Below are positions 1 through 9,931 of a stretch of 64,000 nt of DNA, piece after piece. Within the stretch, counting starts at the first letter, position 1; the number at the start of each line of letters is the position of its first letter. Origin of the DNA: Psychrosphaera algicola (GTDB lineage Bacteria > Pseudomonadota > Gammaproteobacteria > Enterobacterales > Alteromonadaceae); assembly GCF_028401425.1 (NCBI RefSeq), contig NZ_JAQOMS010000002.1:2294001-2358000 (forward strand). The letters run 5' to 3'. The notes under the pieces are model-generated. The model was not told the origin of the DNA, did not search any database, and saw only the letters and a program-made list of their open reading frames with translations. Made by a program: the position numbers and the translations under genes.

Positions 1-2
1 AT

Positions 3-323
3 GCCCTTTACATTTATCTAAATGGCGAATTGTACGACTTTATTTCAGGTGAAGTAGACTTCACAACCGTTGAACTTGAATTAGGTGAAGGTATTAACTT
101 TATTGCTTGGGTATATGAGAAAGACCCCTACACGATGGAGTTTGAAGATACTGGTTACTTGAAAAACGTTGTTTTTGACGCAACAAATGTGACTAACCCG
201 ACAACGCCAACGGGTACCGGCACAACCAATAAAAATGCACGTGAACGCAGTGCACTTGGATTTGGCGCCTTTATGTTAATTATGTTGCCAGCTTTGGTTG
301 CAATTAGACGCAGAAAATTCTGA
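3..323 (+). CDS. C-terminal part of a surface protein with a CTERM-type sorting tail (5' partial)
   Basis: The frame is open from the window edge, so the N-terminus is missing. What remains is a small beta-rich domain (LYIYLNGELYDFISGE at its start, then a WVYEK and a GYLKNV segment), a Thr/Pro/Gly linker, and a tail of hydrophobic helix plus basic cluster (MLIMLPALVAIRRRKF). That tail has the layout of GlyGly-CTERM or PEP-CTERM sorting signals, which are cleaved by an intramembrane protease to place a protein on the cell surface, although the usual glycines are not obvious. The domain resembles one inside the giant lipoprotein near 35.3 kb. The function of the protein is unknown. A terminator hairpin follows directly. 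Confidence 0.6.
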   Translation, partial: ALYIYLNGELYDFISGEVDFTTVELELGEGINFIAWVYEKDPYTMEFEDTGYLKNVVFDATNVTNPTTPTGTGTTNKNARERSALGFGAFMLIMLPALVAIRRRKF

Positions 324-343
324 GTCTAAATTTAGTTAACCGT

Positions 344-373
344 AAAAAGCCAGCGAATTCCGCTGGCTTTTTT
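344..373 (+). terminator. Rho-independent terminator
   Basis: An AAAAAGCCAGCG arm and a CGCTGGCTTTTTT arm form a 12-bp stem ending in a T run, 20 bp after the stop of the surface-protein gene. The A-rich left arm means it could also act on hrpB transcripts arriving from the opposite strand. Confidence 0.85.
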
Positions 374-411
374 CATTCCCGCACTACAGCCAAATACAAC
401 CCACCGAAAAA

Positions 412-2870
412 CTATAGGCGACTTTTAACTTTAGTTGTTGCTTGAAATTCCACAGGGTTATCCGGCCAAGGATGTTTAGGGTATCTACCCTTCATTTCTT
501 TTTGACGTCCTGATAAGCATTTTGCCAAAAGTGATTTAAGTCTTGAGTAACTTGTAATGGTCGTTTGGCGGGCGATAATAGCTCAATCAAAATTGGCTGT
601 TTACCGTCACAAATCGCTGGATTAGTCGGCGTCCCAAACATCTCTTGTAGTTTTACTGATAATTTAGGGATGTCCCCTAAATAATCGAGTTTACGTTCAT
701 GTCCGGCAGGTGTGAGGTATCGAACTGGGCATAAATGATTTAGCGCTTGCTGCTTTTGCCAATCAATTGTGCTCAATAAAATTTGATGCAAGTCGATATT
801 TTTAAGCTGTTTTAACGAACGCACATCAGATAAATATGGCGCTAACCAGTTAGGCAACTCCGCTATTAAAACTTCTTCTCGCCAACTTGGCCAATCCTCG
901 TCTCTGCCATATCGAGTCGCTAAGATAAATCGGTTTCTTAAATTGACAATGTTGTCACTATTCCAACCTAAGACCCCTAAACCATTATCTTTAATGTAAT
1001 TTAGCCACAAATTTTGCCATTCAGACTGTTCCAAATTAACGGCAACAGGATTTGAATTTAGGATAAGTTGACCAATTTTAGTCTGCTGTAATTTAGACGG
1101 TTTTTGTTTTGACTCTGACCATGTAAGTTCATCAACGGTATCGATAATACTCGGAAAAAATGACTCAATATCGACCAAGTTCACCCTTGTATAATGGCCA
1201 ACATAATTGCCATATTTAGATGCATTGATACTGGCAACAACCACTAATTCAGCGACGGGTTCGACTTCACGCTGATGAAACTCAACGGCACTACCCCGCT
1301 TAACTTCCAGCGTTTAGCTGTTTTTTAGCGATTTGATCAGGAAATGCCACACACAATAAAAGGCCGATATGCTCTTCCGCTAAATCACCACGGGAAATCG
1401 GCTTGATTGCAAGTCGCGAGCTTATTCTGTTTGCTCCAGTTAACAACTGTTGCCATTGATATGATGACAGCTTAAGCAGTGAATTGTGCACGTCACCAGA
1501 TTGAGCCAGCGAACGTTCTTCTAATAATGCAGCGAGCAAACATGCCGTTGGCACTAAGCGCGTATCATCTATTGTTGTTTGATTGTCCTGAGCAAATTGG
1601 ATCATTCGAAAACTTCGAATGTCGGTACTCACTTTTTGATACTGCTTGGCCAGTGCCGTCAGATGCCACTTACTGTCTACTTGTTTTAGATAACCTAGGG
1701 AAGCCAATAATTCACAGGCACGAGCGACTCGTGGTGTTTCGGGTTTTGTTAACCAAAATAGCTGGTCTATTGTTGTGCCCCAAAGAAAAACTTCTAACAT
1801 CAATTGAGCAAGGTCAACTCGTTCGATTTCAGCAACATCAAATCTGCGTCGTCGCTCAAAGTTTTCTTTTGAGCCTAACCGATAACAAAACCCTGGTGCT
1901 AATCGGCCAGCACGACCAGCCCGCTGTTCCGCAGAAGCAATTGACGTAGGTTGCGTGATTAATTGTTCGATACCCGACTTAGGCTGGCTATACACCAGCT
2001 TTTCATTGCCGGCATCCACCACAACATCAACCCCTTCAATGGTCAAACTGGTTTGCGCCACATTGGTAGCTAATACTATTTTACGGGTTCCGGCAACACA
2101 GGGCTCTATCGCTTTGTTTTGTTCCGCTATCGATAAACGCCCATGCAGTTGCAAGCAGTGGGTGTTTTGATCTAAATGAGGCGCAAGCAATCCCGATATT
2201 TTGGTGATGTCGTTAACACCCGCAAGAAATACCAGAATTGACGAACTGTGATTATTAGCAGCATGGAGAATAGCCTTTACGATTTCGTCATGGCTTGGCA
2301 ATAAACTGGCGCCAACATACTCAATCGTTACTGGAAACTGACGCCCTTTGGACTCTACGATTGGAGCGTTTAGTTCGGTCGATAAAGTCGCTAAATCTAT
2401 GGTCGCTGACATAATCATAAGTCGCAACGCTTCGTTTAACTCCTGAGCGTCAATGCTTAACGCTAACGCCAAATCGGTTTGCAAAGCGCGTTCGTGGAAT
2501 TCATCGAAAATAATCAATCCAATACCTGATAATTCAGGATCGCGTTGAATTTTTCTAACCATTACACCGTCGGTCACTATGGTAATTATGGTTTGGCTAC
2601 TCGATTTATTCTCGCCTCGCATTGCAAGGCCGATGGTTTCGCCAATTGACTCGCCAAGCTGCTGCGCCAGAAAAGACGCAATTTGACGCGCTGCAACTCG
2701 ACGAGGTTCTAAAATAACAATCTGGTTACCGGCGGTGTAGTGGCCACTTTCTAACAAAAGTAGCGGCAACCGAGTTGATTTACCTGCCCTAGGGGCGCTT
2801 GTAATATTACTCGATTTGACTCCGCTAATCGTAATTGTAATTGGTTAAATATGGCATCTACAGGTAACAT
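412..2870 (-). CDS. hrpB: ATP-dependent helicase HrpB (reading frame broken three times)
   Basis: This is a DEAH-box RNA/DNA helicase of the HrpB family. The visible motifs are DEFHER (motif II), MSATID (motif III), NVAQTSLTIEGVDVVVD (motifs IV/V) and QRAGRAGR (motif VI), followed by the HrpB-specific C-terminal region that ends with GRYPKHPWPDNP. The start is the ATG at 2870, and the full length of about 820 codons suits the family. Frames change near 2789 inside the Walker A motif, near 1290, and near 495. At the first break, restoring CCAGG for the observed CTAGG plus one G gives APPGAGKST, the expected HrpB P-loop. I treat the breaks as sequence errors; a real pseudogene is the less likely alternative. 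It is divergent from thpR. Confidence 0.85.
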
Positions 2871-2936
2871 CAATGATCAGAATACAGGAAAAAAGTTGCG
2901 CTATTATACCCCAATGGCAAACATTTAAGGAATTTT

Positions 2937-3490
2937 ATGTCACAAGGTCAGAGTCGAATGTTTATCGGATTAGAGCTCGATAAAACAACAAAACTTGCAA
3001 TAAATCATTGGCGTGAAACTCATTTAAGCTTTTTGCCTATAGCAAGCCAGTGCCAATGGAAAACTACCATATTACCCTGTCATTTTTGGGGCATATTCCA
3101 GCTAGCAAAATGGAATCCTTGGACTTATTGCTGCAAAAAGTATCAGAGTCGAATGAGTTTTCAAGAAGCTTAGTAACAGCCGAAATAGCAGAGCTTGGTA
3201 CATTTTTGAAACCACAGGTGTTATATCTCGGAGTGACCAAAACGGAGACGCTCATGACGTTAGCAAAACGCTGCAGATCGGTTAACAACAAGTTATCTTT
3301 GCCACAACACCATAGCGAATACCGTCCACATATTAGTTTATGTCGCAAGCACCTTGAAAACACGCCGATAGATGTACAAACGCCAAAATTAAAACTGCGT
3401 TTTGACCAATTCCATTTATTTGAATCAGTTTCAAGTTCAACATTTGGTAAGCCGCCTAGCTATATCAAACGATTGTCTTATACGCTTTAA
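2937..3490 (+). CDS. thpR: RNA 2',3'-cyclic phosphodiesterase (LigT/ThpR, 2H family), frameshifted
   Basis: Two-histidine phosphoesterase that opens 2',3'-cyclic phosphates on RNA. Both HxTx-type motifs are present: HITL in NYHITLSFLG and HISL in YRPHISLCR. Length is about 184 codons, normal for the family. The ATG at 2937 has an AAGGA ribosome site just upstream. The frame breaks at 3036-3042, where CCTATAG is read; replacing it with CCTGG gives FLPGKPVPMENYHITL, which joins both halves in frame and matches the family. It is convergent with the glycosyltransferase gene, with a hairpin between them. Confidence 0.85.
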
Positions 3491-3497
3491 CGGCTTC

Positions 3498-3524
3498 GAG
3501 GTGCAAAACTTCCCATTGCACCTC
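3498..3524. terminator. Hairpin between convergent thpR and glycosyltransferase genes
   Basis: GAGGTGCAA and TTGCACCTC form a perfect 9-bp stem with a 9-base loop, 8 bp after the thpR stop. There is no strong T run on either side, so it is a weak or bidirectional terminator candidate. Confidence 0.45.
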
Positions 3525-3558
3525 AATTAAAACAGCGATCACCTTACAAATTGAGGCA

Positions 3559-4580
3559 TTAATATTGGTTGCCATAAACTTTGGCATAACTTTTCTGGAT
3601 TTTTGTAGTCGCCTGCCAATAGCCAATCAATGAGGGGGTTGGATCACTCGGGTAATTAATTGCGTCTTTCGATTCCTGTTGCAACCAAGTTTCCAAGACG
3701 GCGTCATCTAAACCGGTCATCACATTCGCAAGTCCCAACAAGCTCAAAGTTTCAGCGTTAGAGGCTTGTTCAAATTGGCCATCTAGTGGTTTTAGCAATA
3801 ACTTTTTACCCACGCACAGTGCTTCGCTAGAGAGTTCAAACCCGGCATTCGCAATAACACCAGCGCATGACTCTAAGTCTCGTAAAAATCCCTGACGACA
3901 CGGTTTTCGGTATTTAATTGCTCGGGTATCAACATCCTTTTCTATTGAAGGATGGTAAACAACAAAATTGTGATCATGTTGGCCGTTCAACAAATCACTA
4001 ATCTCATCAAGCTCTTCAAATGGCATATACACTAAAATATCTTCAGATAAAGCGCTCGTAGGTGTTTCTCTTTCGATAAAAGGGGAATAATAGCTTGGCC
4101 AAAATGAAACCAATGCACACCTAAGGAAATGTCAGCCGGTGCAAAATATTTTAGGATCTGCTTATTAATCCAATTCATGCCCTTTGCAGGAACCTGCTCA
4201 TAGTTAAACACGGCTTGATGACTAATGTTAATAACCGCAATACCCGCCTTTTTTGCTGCCCATGCAGAAACTGGCTCAAAATCATTAAGTACTAAATCAT
4301 AGCAACTGACATCCAACTGATGGATGTCTTTTATCAAGCCAAACAGTTTGGCATTGCTTGCCGTTTTTAAATAATTTATCTTGCCGTGATCATGGCTAAA
4401 CGTCAGTCCGTCAAAAGTACGATATTGACCAAATCGCTCCATATCAAAATATTGGTCTCGCGGTCTGCCCGAAAATACATAATCTACATCTACGTTTTGC
4501 GCAGCAAGCGCCTTCGCCATAACTCTTGCTCTTGTGATATGGCCATTGCCAGTACCCTGAATGCCGTATAATATTCTCAT
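3559..4580 (-). CDS. MJ1255/VC2487-type glycosyltransferase, frameshifted
   Basis: The N-terminus MRILYGIQGTGNGHITRA carries the Gly-rich GNGH loop typical of GT-B glycosyltransferases of the MJ1255/VC2487 family. The C-terminal half keeps the donor-site region (GVIANAGFELSSEALCVGKK). The ATG at 4580 has an AGGAC ribosome site 5 bases upstream. The frame breaks near 4080 in a C run; one extra C gives AIIPPFIERETPTS and joins the halves. The PAP2 phosphatase gene ends 14 bp upstream on the same strand, so the two are probably co-transcribed. A role in a lipid-linked or envelope sugar is an inference from that neighbour; the acceptor is not predictable. Confidence 0.75.
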
Positions 4581-4594
4581 TTTTGTCCTTAATC

Positions 4595-5126
4595 CTAGAT
4601 TGCCAATAGAACAAATGCTGCTTGAGCACAACCATAACCCAACAAACCACCAGCTAAAATATCATCAGGAAAATGCACCCCAAGTAATACCCTTGCTAAA
4701 CCAATTAAACTCGCCCAACAATAAGCTAAAACCGCAAACTCTGGATAATACGTTGCAACAATGGAGGCAAAAACAAACGCGGCTGCGGTATGTCCAGACG
4801 GCATACTAAATTTATCAGAAGGTGCTATATGAGATTGAAATGCTTGTAATTTATTAAAAGGTCTGTTTCGTTTTACGAGGTTTTTAAACTGATGTAAATT
4901 GGAACTTCAATTGCAAAAGCGGCGAGTGCCGTATAAAAAACGATTCTCCATGCGGCGTTCCAGCCCACAAGATCAACAGTGCTATCGCGAAGTACAAATA
5001 GCCGTCACCAGTGCGTGAAACCCAGACACTGAGGTTTTTAATCGGGTTGTTCGATAATAGATGACACTTATAAAACAAAAATGTATCTAATTGTTGAAGC
5101 TTTCCATCTCTAATTACACTTGCCAT
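4595..5126 (-). CDS. PAP2-family membrane phosphatase, frameshifted
   Basis: Membrane-bound acid phosphatase of the PAP2 superfamily. The three signature motifs are present in order: KRNRPF (motif 1, readable in the restored frame), PSGHTAAAF (motif 2) and GLARVLLGVHFPDD (motif 3, with the catalytic His and Asp). Several hydrophobic segments fit an integral inner-membrane enzyme acting on a lipid phosphate or pyrophosphate. The frame breaks at 4960-4966; restoring CCAGGCCC for the observed CCAGCCC repairs it (another CCWGG site). A candidate Pho box lies 80 bp upstream, and the glycosyltransferase gene follows 14 bp downstream. Confidence 0.8.
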
Positions 5127-5206
5127 GCTGTACCCCTTACTAAGGTATAAAAGGTTTCAAGTGTGATTAGATTAGAAAATTTAAATGTCGATTATGTGAA
5201 CACCGC

Positions 5207-5224
5207 GCGACAACTTTGTGACAT
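5207..5224 (-). promoter_or_regulatory. Candidate Pho box upstream of the PAP2 phosphatase
   Basis: On the minus strand the site reads ATGTCAC-AAAG-TTGTCGC: two CTGTCAT-like heptamers with the 11-bp repeat spacing of a PhoB box. It sits in the ppx-PAP2 gap, about 80 bp before the PAP2 start. The assignment rests on spacing and partial consensus only. Confidence 0.35.
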
Positions 5225-5231
5225 CAGAACG

Positions 5232-6759
5232 TTATTCGCCAAATTTGAGTTTGAAGCCAATATTAGCCAGATACACTTGTTCCATTTTCAAGTCTGCTGC
5301 TATTACAGGGTGGTCCGCCAACCACCCTTTTGGGAAAGTTAAAAACATACTGTGATCATCGACTTCAAATTTGATGTCGGGGATAAAGTTTGCTTGTCGC
5401 TTAATATTTAAGAGCACGGACAAACGTAAAATAATCATACATTGCAGTAATTCAATTTGTCGAAATTGAGTTAGTTCTGGTAACTCCGCTAAGCGGATTT
5501 TTTACGGTGAAAGCGCGTCAATAGCGACAGGAAGGTTTGTTGTTCAGCATTAAAACCATGTAGGTCAGCATGCTGTAAAATATAAGCTGAATGTTTTTGG
5601 ACACCGCGCGAGTGAATGTGTAATCCAATTTCGTGTAAAAGTGCCGACCACCCGAGTAAATCTTTAACTCGTTTGGTATTTAATGACCAATCTTCTTTGG
5701 CTTGTTTAAACAAATTAAAACACGTGTTTAACACTAAATTTGCTTGCTCGATGTCAACATCATACCGTGTTGCTAAGCTTTGAATAGAATGCTCTCGAAT
5801 ATCATCGTGGTGTAAAGAGTCGTCCATTTCATAGATGACCCCCTCACGCAGCGCTGAATTTGAAAAACTTAATTTATCGACACCTAAACTAATAAATATA
5901 GCCGTTAATATCGCCAACCCAGCGGGGTAAACTTGTATACGTTGGTCGTTAACTTCACCAAGTTGCAAAGCGTCTATTTCACCAACTTGCTCGCAATATG
6001 CGCGCAACTTTTCCAAGTGTTCCAGGGTCAATTCAAAATCATCTAAATCAACATTATTATCCGCACTAGTAATAATACTTTCAATTGAGCCTGACGTACC
6101 TAGCGTTTGTTGCCACGTCGCCTTTAACAACTTATCTTCAATTTTTTCAAGTTGTTGTTGAGCAGCCGTTATTGCTTTTGAAAAGTTACTATGGGTAATC
6201 TTGCCATCAACAAAAAACGTTGAGTATAACTGACACAGCCCATATCCAAACTTCTCAATATTTGAGGTGTTTGATTTTTTCCTAACGCAAATTCTGTCGA
6301 ACCACCGCCAATATCAACAATGAGTGAATTTTGTGGTAATTGGTGTGTGTGAGCAACACCATTAAAAATTAAGCGAGCTTCTTCCTGCCCAGAAATAATT
6401 TCTACCGGATAAGGAATTATTTTCCGCGCTGCTTTTATAAATTTATATGCATTACGTGCTTTACGAAGTGTGTAAGTACCAACAATTCGAACCGAATCTG
6501 GATCAAAGCCACTAATGCTCTTTTCCATCATTTTGAGTGTATCAAGACCACGACGAATCGCTTCTTCAGATAAATAACACTCTTCTGATAGCCCTTCTGC
6601 TAAACGTACTTTTTGTTTTACTTTGTGCAGTACCTGTACCGTGCCTGAAATAATACGTACGACAACCAGATGAAAACTGTTTGAGCCTATGTCTAAAACG
6701 GCTATTTTAGTCGAGTTACGGAGATCCAGTTCATCAAATGCCGTAGTTATTTCAGTCAT
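5232..6759 (-). CDS. ppx: Exopolyphosphatase Ppx (Ppx/GppA family), two frameshifts
   Basis: Removes terminal phosphate from polyphosphate. The N-terminus has the actin-like phosphate-1 motif VLDIGSNSFHLVVV, and the phosphate-2 motif LIVDIGGGSTEFAL lies near residue 145. The C-terminal HD-like region (LHEIGLHIHSRGVQKHSAYI) follows. Full length is about 509 codons, as expected for Ppx. Frames break near 6200 (T run; restores RFFVDGKITHSNF) and near 5490 (A run; restores HRKKIRLAELPEL). The start overlaps the end of ppk by 8 bp, so the two genes form a tightly coupled operon that both makes and degrades polyphosphate. Confidence 0.9.
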
Positions 6760-8840
6760 TATCGATTTTTTCCAAGTGCTTCAAGTAATGATAGGCTTCG
6801 ATCTGTGATCGAAGGTTTTTTCGGTTTCCTCGCCTAACATACCCATTTACTTGGTTTTTGTCGATAACTCGGGCCTTTAACGTGTCCTTAAATTGCAATT
6901 CGAGCAAATATTTAATGCGTTCTTGCAAAACGGGGTCATAAATCGGACAGCCGACTTCAATTCGATCACGCATATTGCGCAACATCCAATCTGCCGATGA
7001 TATATACGTTTTTTGGTCGCCGTCATTATGAAACAACATGACTCTAGGGTGCTCTAAAAACCGGTCAACCACGCTAATAATTTGAATGTTGTCACTCAAC
7101 CCCTTAATTCCGGGCCGCAGGGCACACATACCACGCACAATTCCACGTACTTTGACATTATTTTCACTGGCTAGATAAAGTCGATCGATAATGTCGTTGT
7201 CTACCAAGTTATTCACTTTAAATGTGACCGCGCCAACTTTGCCCGCCTGTGCATTTATAATTTCTTGATCAATCAAAGCCAATATTTTTTCTTTAGAATT
7301 GATTGGTGAAACCATTAAATGGCGAAATTTTTGTTGGCGGTAAGGTAATTGAATGAGTTCAAATACCGATATTGCTTCTAATGAGAGGTCTTCACGTTTG
7401 GTAAATAAACTAAAATCGGTATAAACCTTAGCCGTTTTTTCATTAAAATTACCGGTACCAATATGAGTGTAATGAACAAGCTGTGCTTTTTCTTCGCGGC
7501 TGATCACGCATACCTTAGTGTGGATTTTAAATGAGGGATTACCAAATACGACACGCACACCGGCATCTGTCATGGTTTTTGCCCATGCAATATTCGCCTC
7601 TTCATCAAATCGCGCACGCAGTTCCATGACTACAGTGACCATTTTACCATTATCCACGGCATCAATGAGCGAACTGACAATTCGAGAATTTGGCGCAATG
7701 CGGTACATAGTAATACGAATATGCTTTACAAAAGGGTCAAACGCCGCCTGACGGACAAACTCAGTGAAGTGTAAAAAGCGGTGATATGGGTAATACAATA
7801 AAATATCGGCGTGGGAAATTGCGTCAAACACCGTATCAAAACGACTAAACTGCTTACTTGTAATCGCTGGTAGTGGTGGGTTTTCTAAATTTTTACGACC
7901 TATATTGGGGAATCCAATAAAGTCAGATACGTTGCGAATACGCCCACCAGCAATTAGATTGTCATACGATGAATGTTTAAGATGCTTTTTTAAACTTTTC
8001 ACCATTTCCGGCGGCATTGCGCCGTCGTAGATAACCCGCACAGGCTCGGCAATTAGACGTTGCTTCATGCTGTCAGACATCTTTTCTACGTAGGAATCGA
8101 CTATGTCATCATTAATGGAATATTCGGAGTCTCGGGTCATTTTAAATGAATAGGACTCTATTTGATCAAACTTAATAAACCCTCGAAAAATAGACTCAAT
8201 AAATAGCTGTATGACATCGTCTAACAAGATAATGCGTTTGTCTTTGTCTCCTTTTTCCTGCGGCAGGATGACGAAGCGTGACATCTTGTCGGTGGGTATT
8301 TCCAACGTGGCATATTTGGTCGGTTTGTCATTGCGATGAATTGCGACGTAATAATAGGCCGAGGAATCATTTAGTCGGCCAACCAGATCGACCTTTTTTC
8401 AATCATAATGGGCGCAATATGGCGCAGTATTTTGTTATCAAAAAAACCTTTTAGCCAATGACGTTGTTTGTCGTTAATTTGAGGTTGCTCAATTAGACAG
8501 ATGTGGTTTTTTTAAGCTCTTTAACAATTTGCTGAAATACGATTTCAAATTTTGCGCCTAATTCCGCTACTTGTCGCTGGATTTGCGCCATCAGTAATTC
8601 CGTGTCGGCAGCAGCATCAAGATCGGCACTGTTATTAAATATAATGATTTTCCTTCGGACATTGGCGACACGAACACGATAAAACTCGTCCATATTGCTC
8701 GAATAGATCCCCAAAAATCGAATACGCTCAATAACTGGATTATTTTTATCTGCAGCTTCTTGCAGTACGCGTGCATTAAACGCTAACCAACTCAGCTCTT
8801 TAGGAAAATACTTCTGTTCTTTATCAATGCTTACATTCAT
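6752..8840 (-). CDS. ppk1: Polyphosphate kinase 1, frameshifted
   Basis: Makes long-chain polyphosphate from ATP reversibly. The N-terminus (FPKELSWLAFNARVLQEA, SSNMDEFYRVRVA) is typical of PPK1. The catalytic core contains KIHTKVCVI, with the HxK motif of the first PLD-like domain, then HIGTGNFNEKTAKVYTDF and the second-domain segment SSADWMLRNMRDR. The length of about 696 codons matches the family. Two breaks near 8505 and 8395, both in A runs, split the N-terminal 115 residues from the rest; adding one A at each gives a continuous frame. Possible Pho boxes stand about 100 bp upstream, fitting phosphate control, and ppx overlaps its 3' end. Confidence 0.92.
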
Positions 8841-8940
8841 CGACTGTCCTACATCATACCAATCGGTAATAAACCTATGATTCTATAAAAGAAATGAAAG
8901 CGACAAGATATGCCGCCATAATATTAACTATAATTCAGAA

Positions 8941-8990
8941 ATGTGAAATTTGTATGACAGATATAAAACTTTATGAACAATTTGTGACCA
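8941..8990 (-). promoter_or_regulatory. Tandem Pho box candidates upstream of ppk
   Basis: On the minus strand, CTGTCAT-ACAA-ATTTCAC (18 bp) has heptamers at the 11-bp spacing of PhoB sites, with a perfect first half. A second copy, TGGTCAC-AAAT-TGTTCAT, begins 30 bp further upstream. They sit 100-150 bp before the ppk start in the only noncoding gap before the operon. Pho control of ppk is known in other gammaproteobacteria; here it is inferred. Confidence 0.45.
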
Positions 8991-9038
8991 AAACAGTGGC
9001 GTAAATACGTATTCTTTACGTCTGCTATAACCTCGATA

Positions 9039-9869
9039 TTACGCCGCAGCTTCGTCTAGTTTTGATAGACGCTCACCCCAGTTCATTTGGCTCAATACTT
9101 CCGTTTTATTTTCACCATCTTTCCATCGAAGCAGCTTTAAGTTCCCTGATTGACTTTCTATCATGGTGGTACAGTTTTCAATCCAGTCACCGTCATTACA
9201 ATACAAGGTTCCGTCAACCATTTCCATTTGAGGATAATGGATATGACCACACACTATGCCATCAACATCCTGTCGTTTGGCGTCAGCTATCGCGGCGTCA
9301 CGGTACCTACGGATTGCTTCATTGGCCTTTTTAACCTTCGTTTTAATGTAAGACGCCATTGACCAATAAGGTAATCCTAAACGTTTTCGGACTGCATGGC
9401 ATTGCCGGTTTAACCACAGTAAAACATCATATAAGGCATCACCCAATTTGGCATGAAACTTACCAAAACACACCTCGGAGTCATATTTATCGCCATGTAA
9501 CATCAATAATTTTTTGCCCGTGACTGTGGTATGAATAAACTCAGAATGTATCTGCACATTACCAAAAAGTTGTTTAACATAAGGCTTCATGAGTTCGTCA
9601 TGATTACCTAGTAGATAAAAAACGTCGACGCCTTCCTGCGCCCGTTGCAATATCAGATTAAGTATTTGATTATGCGTTTCTGGCCAGTAAACTCGACGTT
9701 GCAACGCCCAAAAATCCACAATATCGCCGACCAAAAATATTCTATCAGCGGTGTTGTCATGTAGAAAGTTTAGTAAAAATTCCGCTTTGCAATCACGGCA
9801 TCCTAAGTGAATATCCGACAACCAAATGGTGCGGTGATGATTCTTGGCAATATAATTGGCTTGGCTCAT
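9039..9869 (-). CDS. LpxH-like metallophosphatase (probable UDP-2,3-diacylglucosamine diphosphatase family)
   Basis: Intact 276-residue calcineurin-like phosphoesterase. The metal-binding motifs appear in order: WLSDIHLG, VGDIVDFW, LGNHDELM, LHGDKYD and CGHIHYP. This set, and the spacing DxH/GDxxD/GNHD/GHxH, matches LpxH-type enzymes that cleave UDP-2,3-diacylglucosamine in lipid A synthesis. The central helical region with many basic residues also suits a peripheral membrane enzyme. The ATG at 9869 has an AAGGAT ribosome site. It resembles the longer LpxH-related group often annotated simply as a UDP-2,3-diacylglucosamine diphosphatase, so it may not be the main LpxH. It lies between the OlsF-like lipid gene and ppk, all on the same strand. 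Confidence 0.75.
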   Translation of the reverse strand: MSQANYIAKNHHRTIWLSDIHLGCRDCKAEFLLNFLHDNTADRIFLVGDIVDFWALQRRVYWPETHNQILNLILQRAQEGVDVFYLLGNHDELMKPYVKQLFGNVQIHSEFIHTTVTGKKLLMLHGDKYDSEVCFGKFHAKLGDALYDVLLWLNRQCHAVRKRLGLPYWSMASYIKTKVKKANEAIRRYRDAAIADAKRQDVDGIVCGHIHYPQMEMVDGTLYCNDGDWIENCTTMIESQSGNLKLLRWKDGENKTEVLSQMNWGERLSKLDEAAA

Positions 9870-9931
9870 AACAGATCCTTTCGTTATCCTGATTATCTAC
9901 AAAGTTATTCCTACAGACTTATTTCTCACGC

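Noticed and set aside
1479..2170. Plus-strand open frames opposite hrpB
   Set aside because: The antisense strand carries the conserved helicase motifs; the plus-strand frames have no family features.
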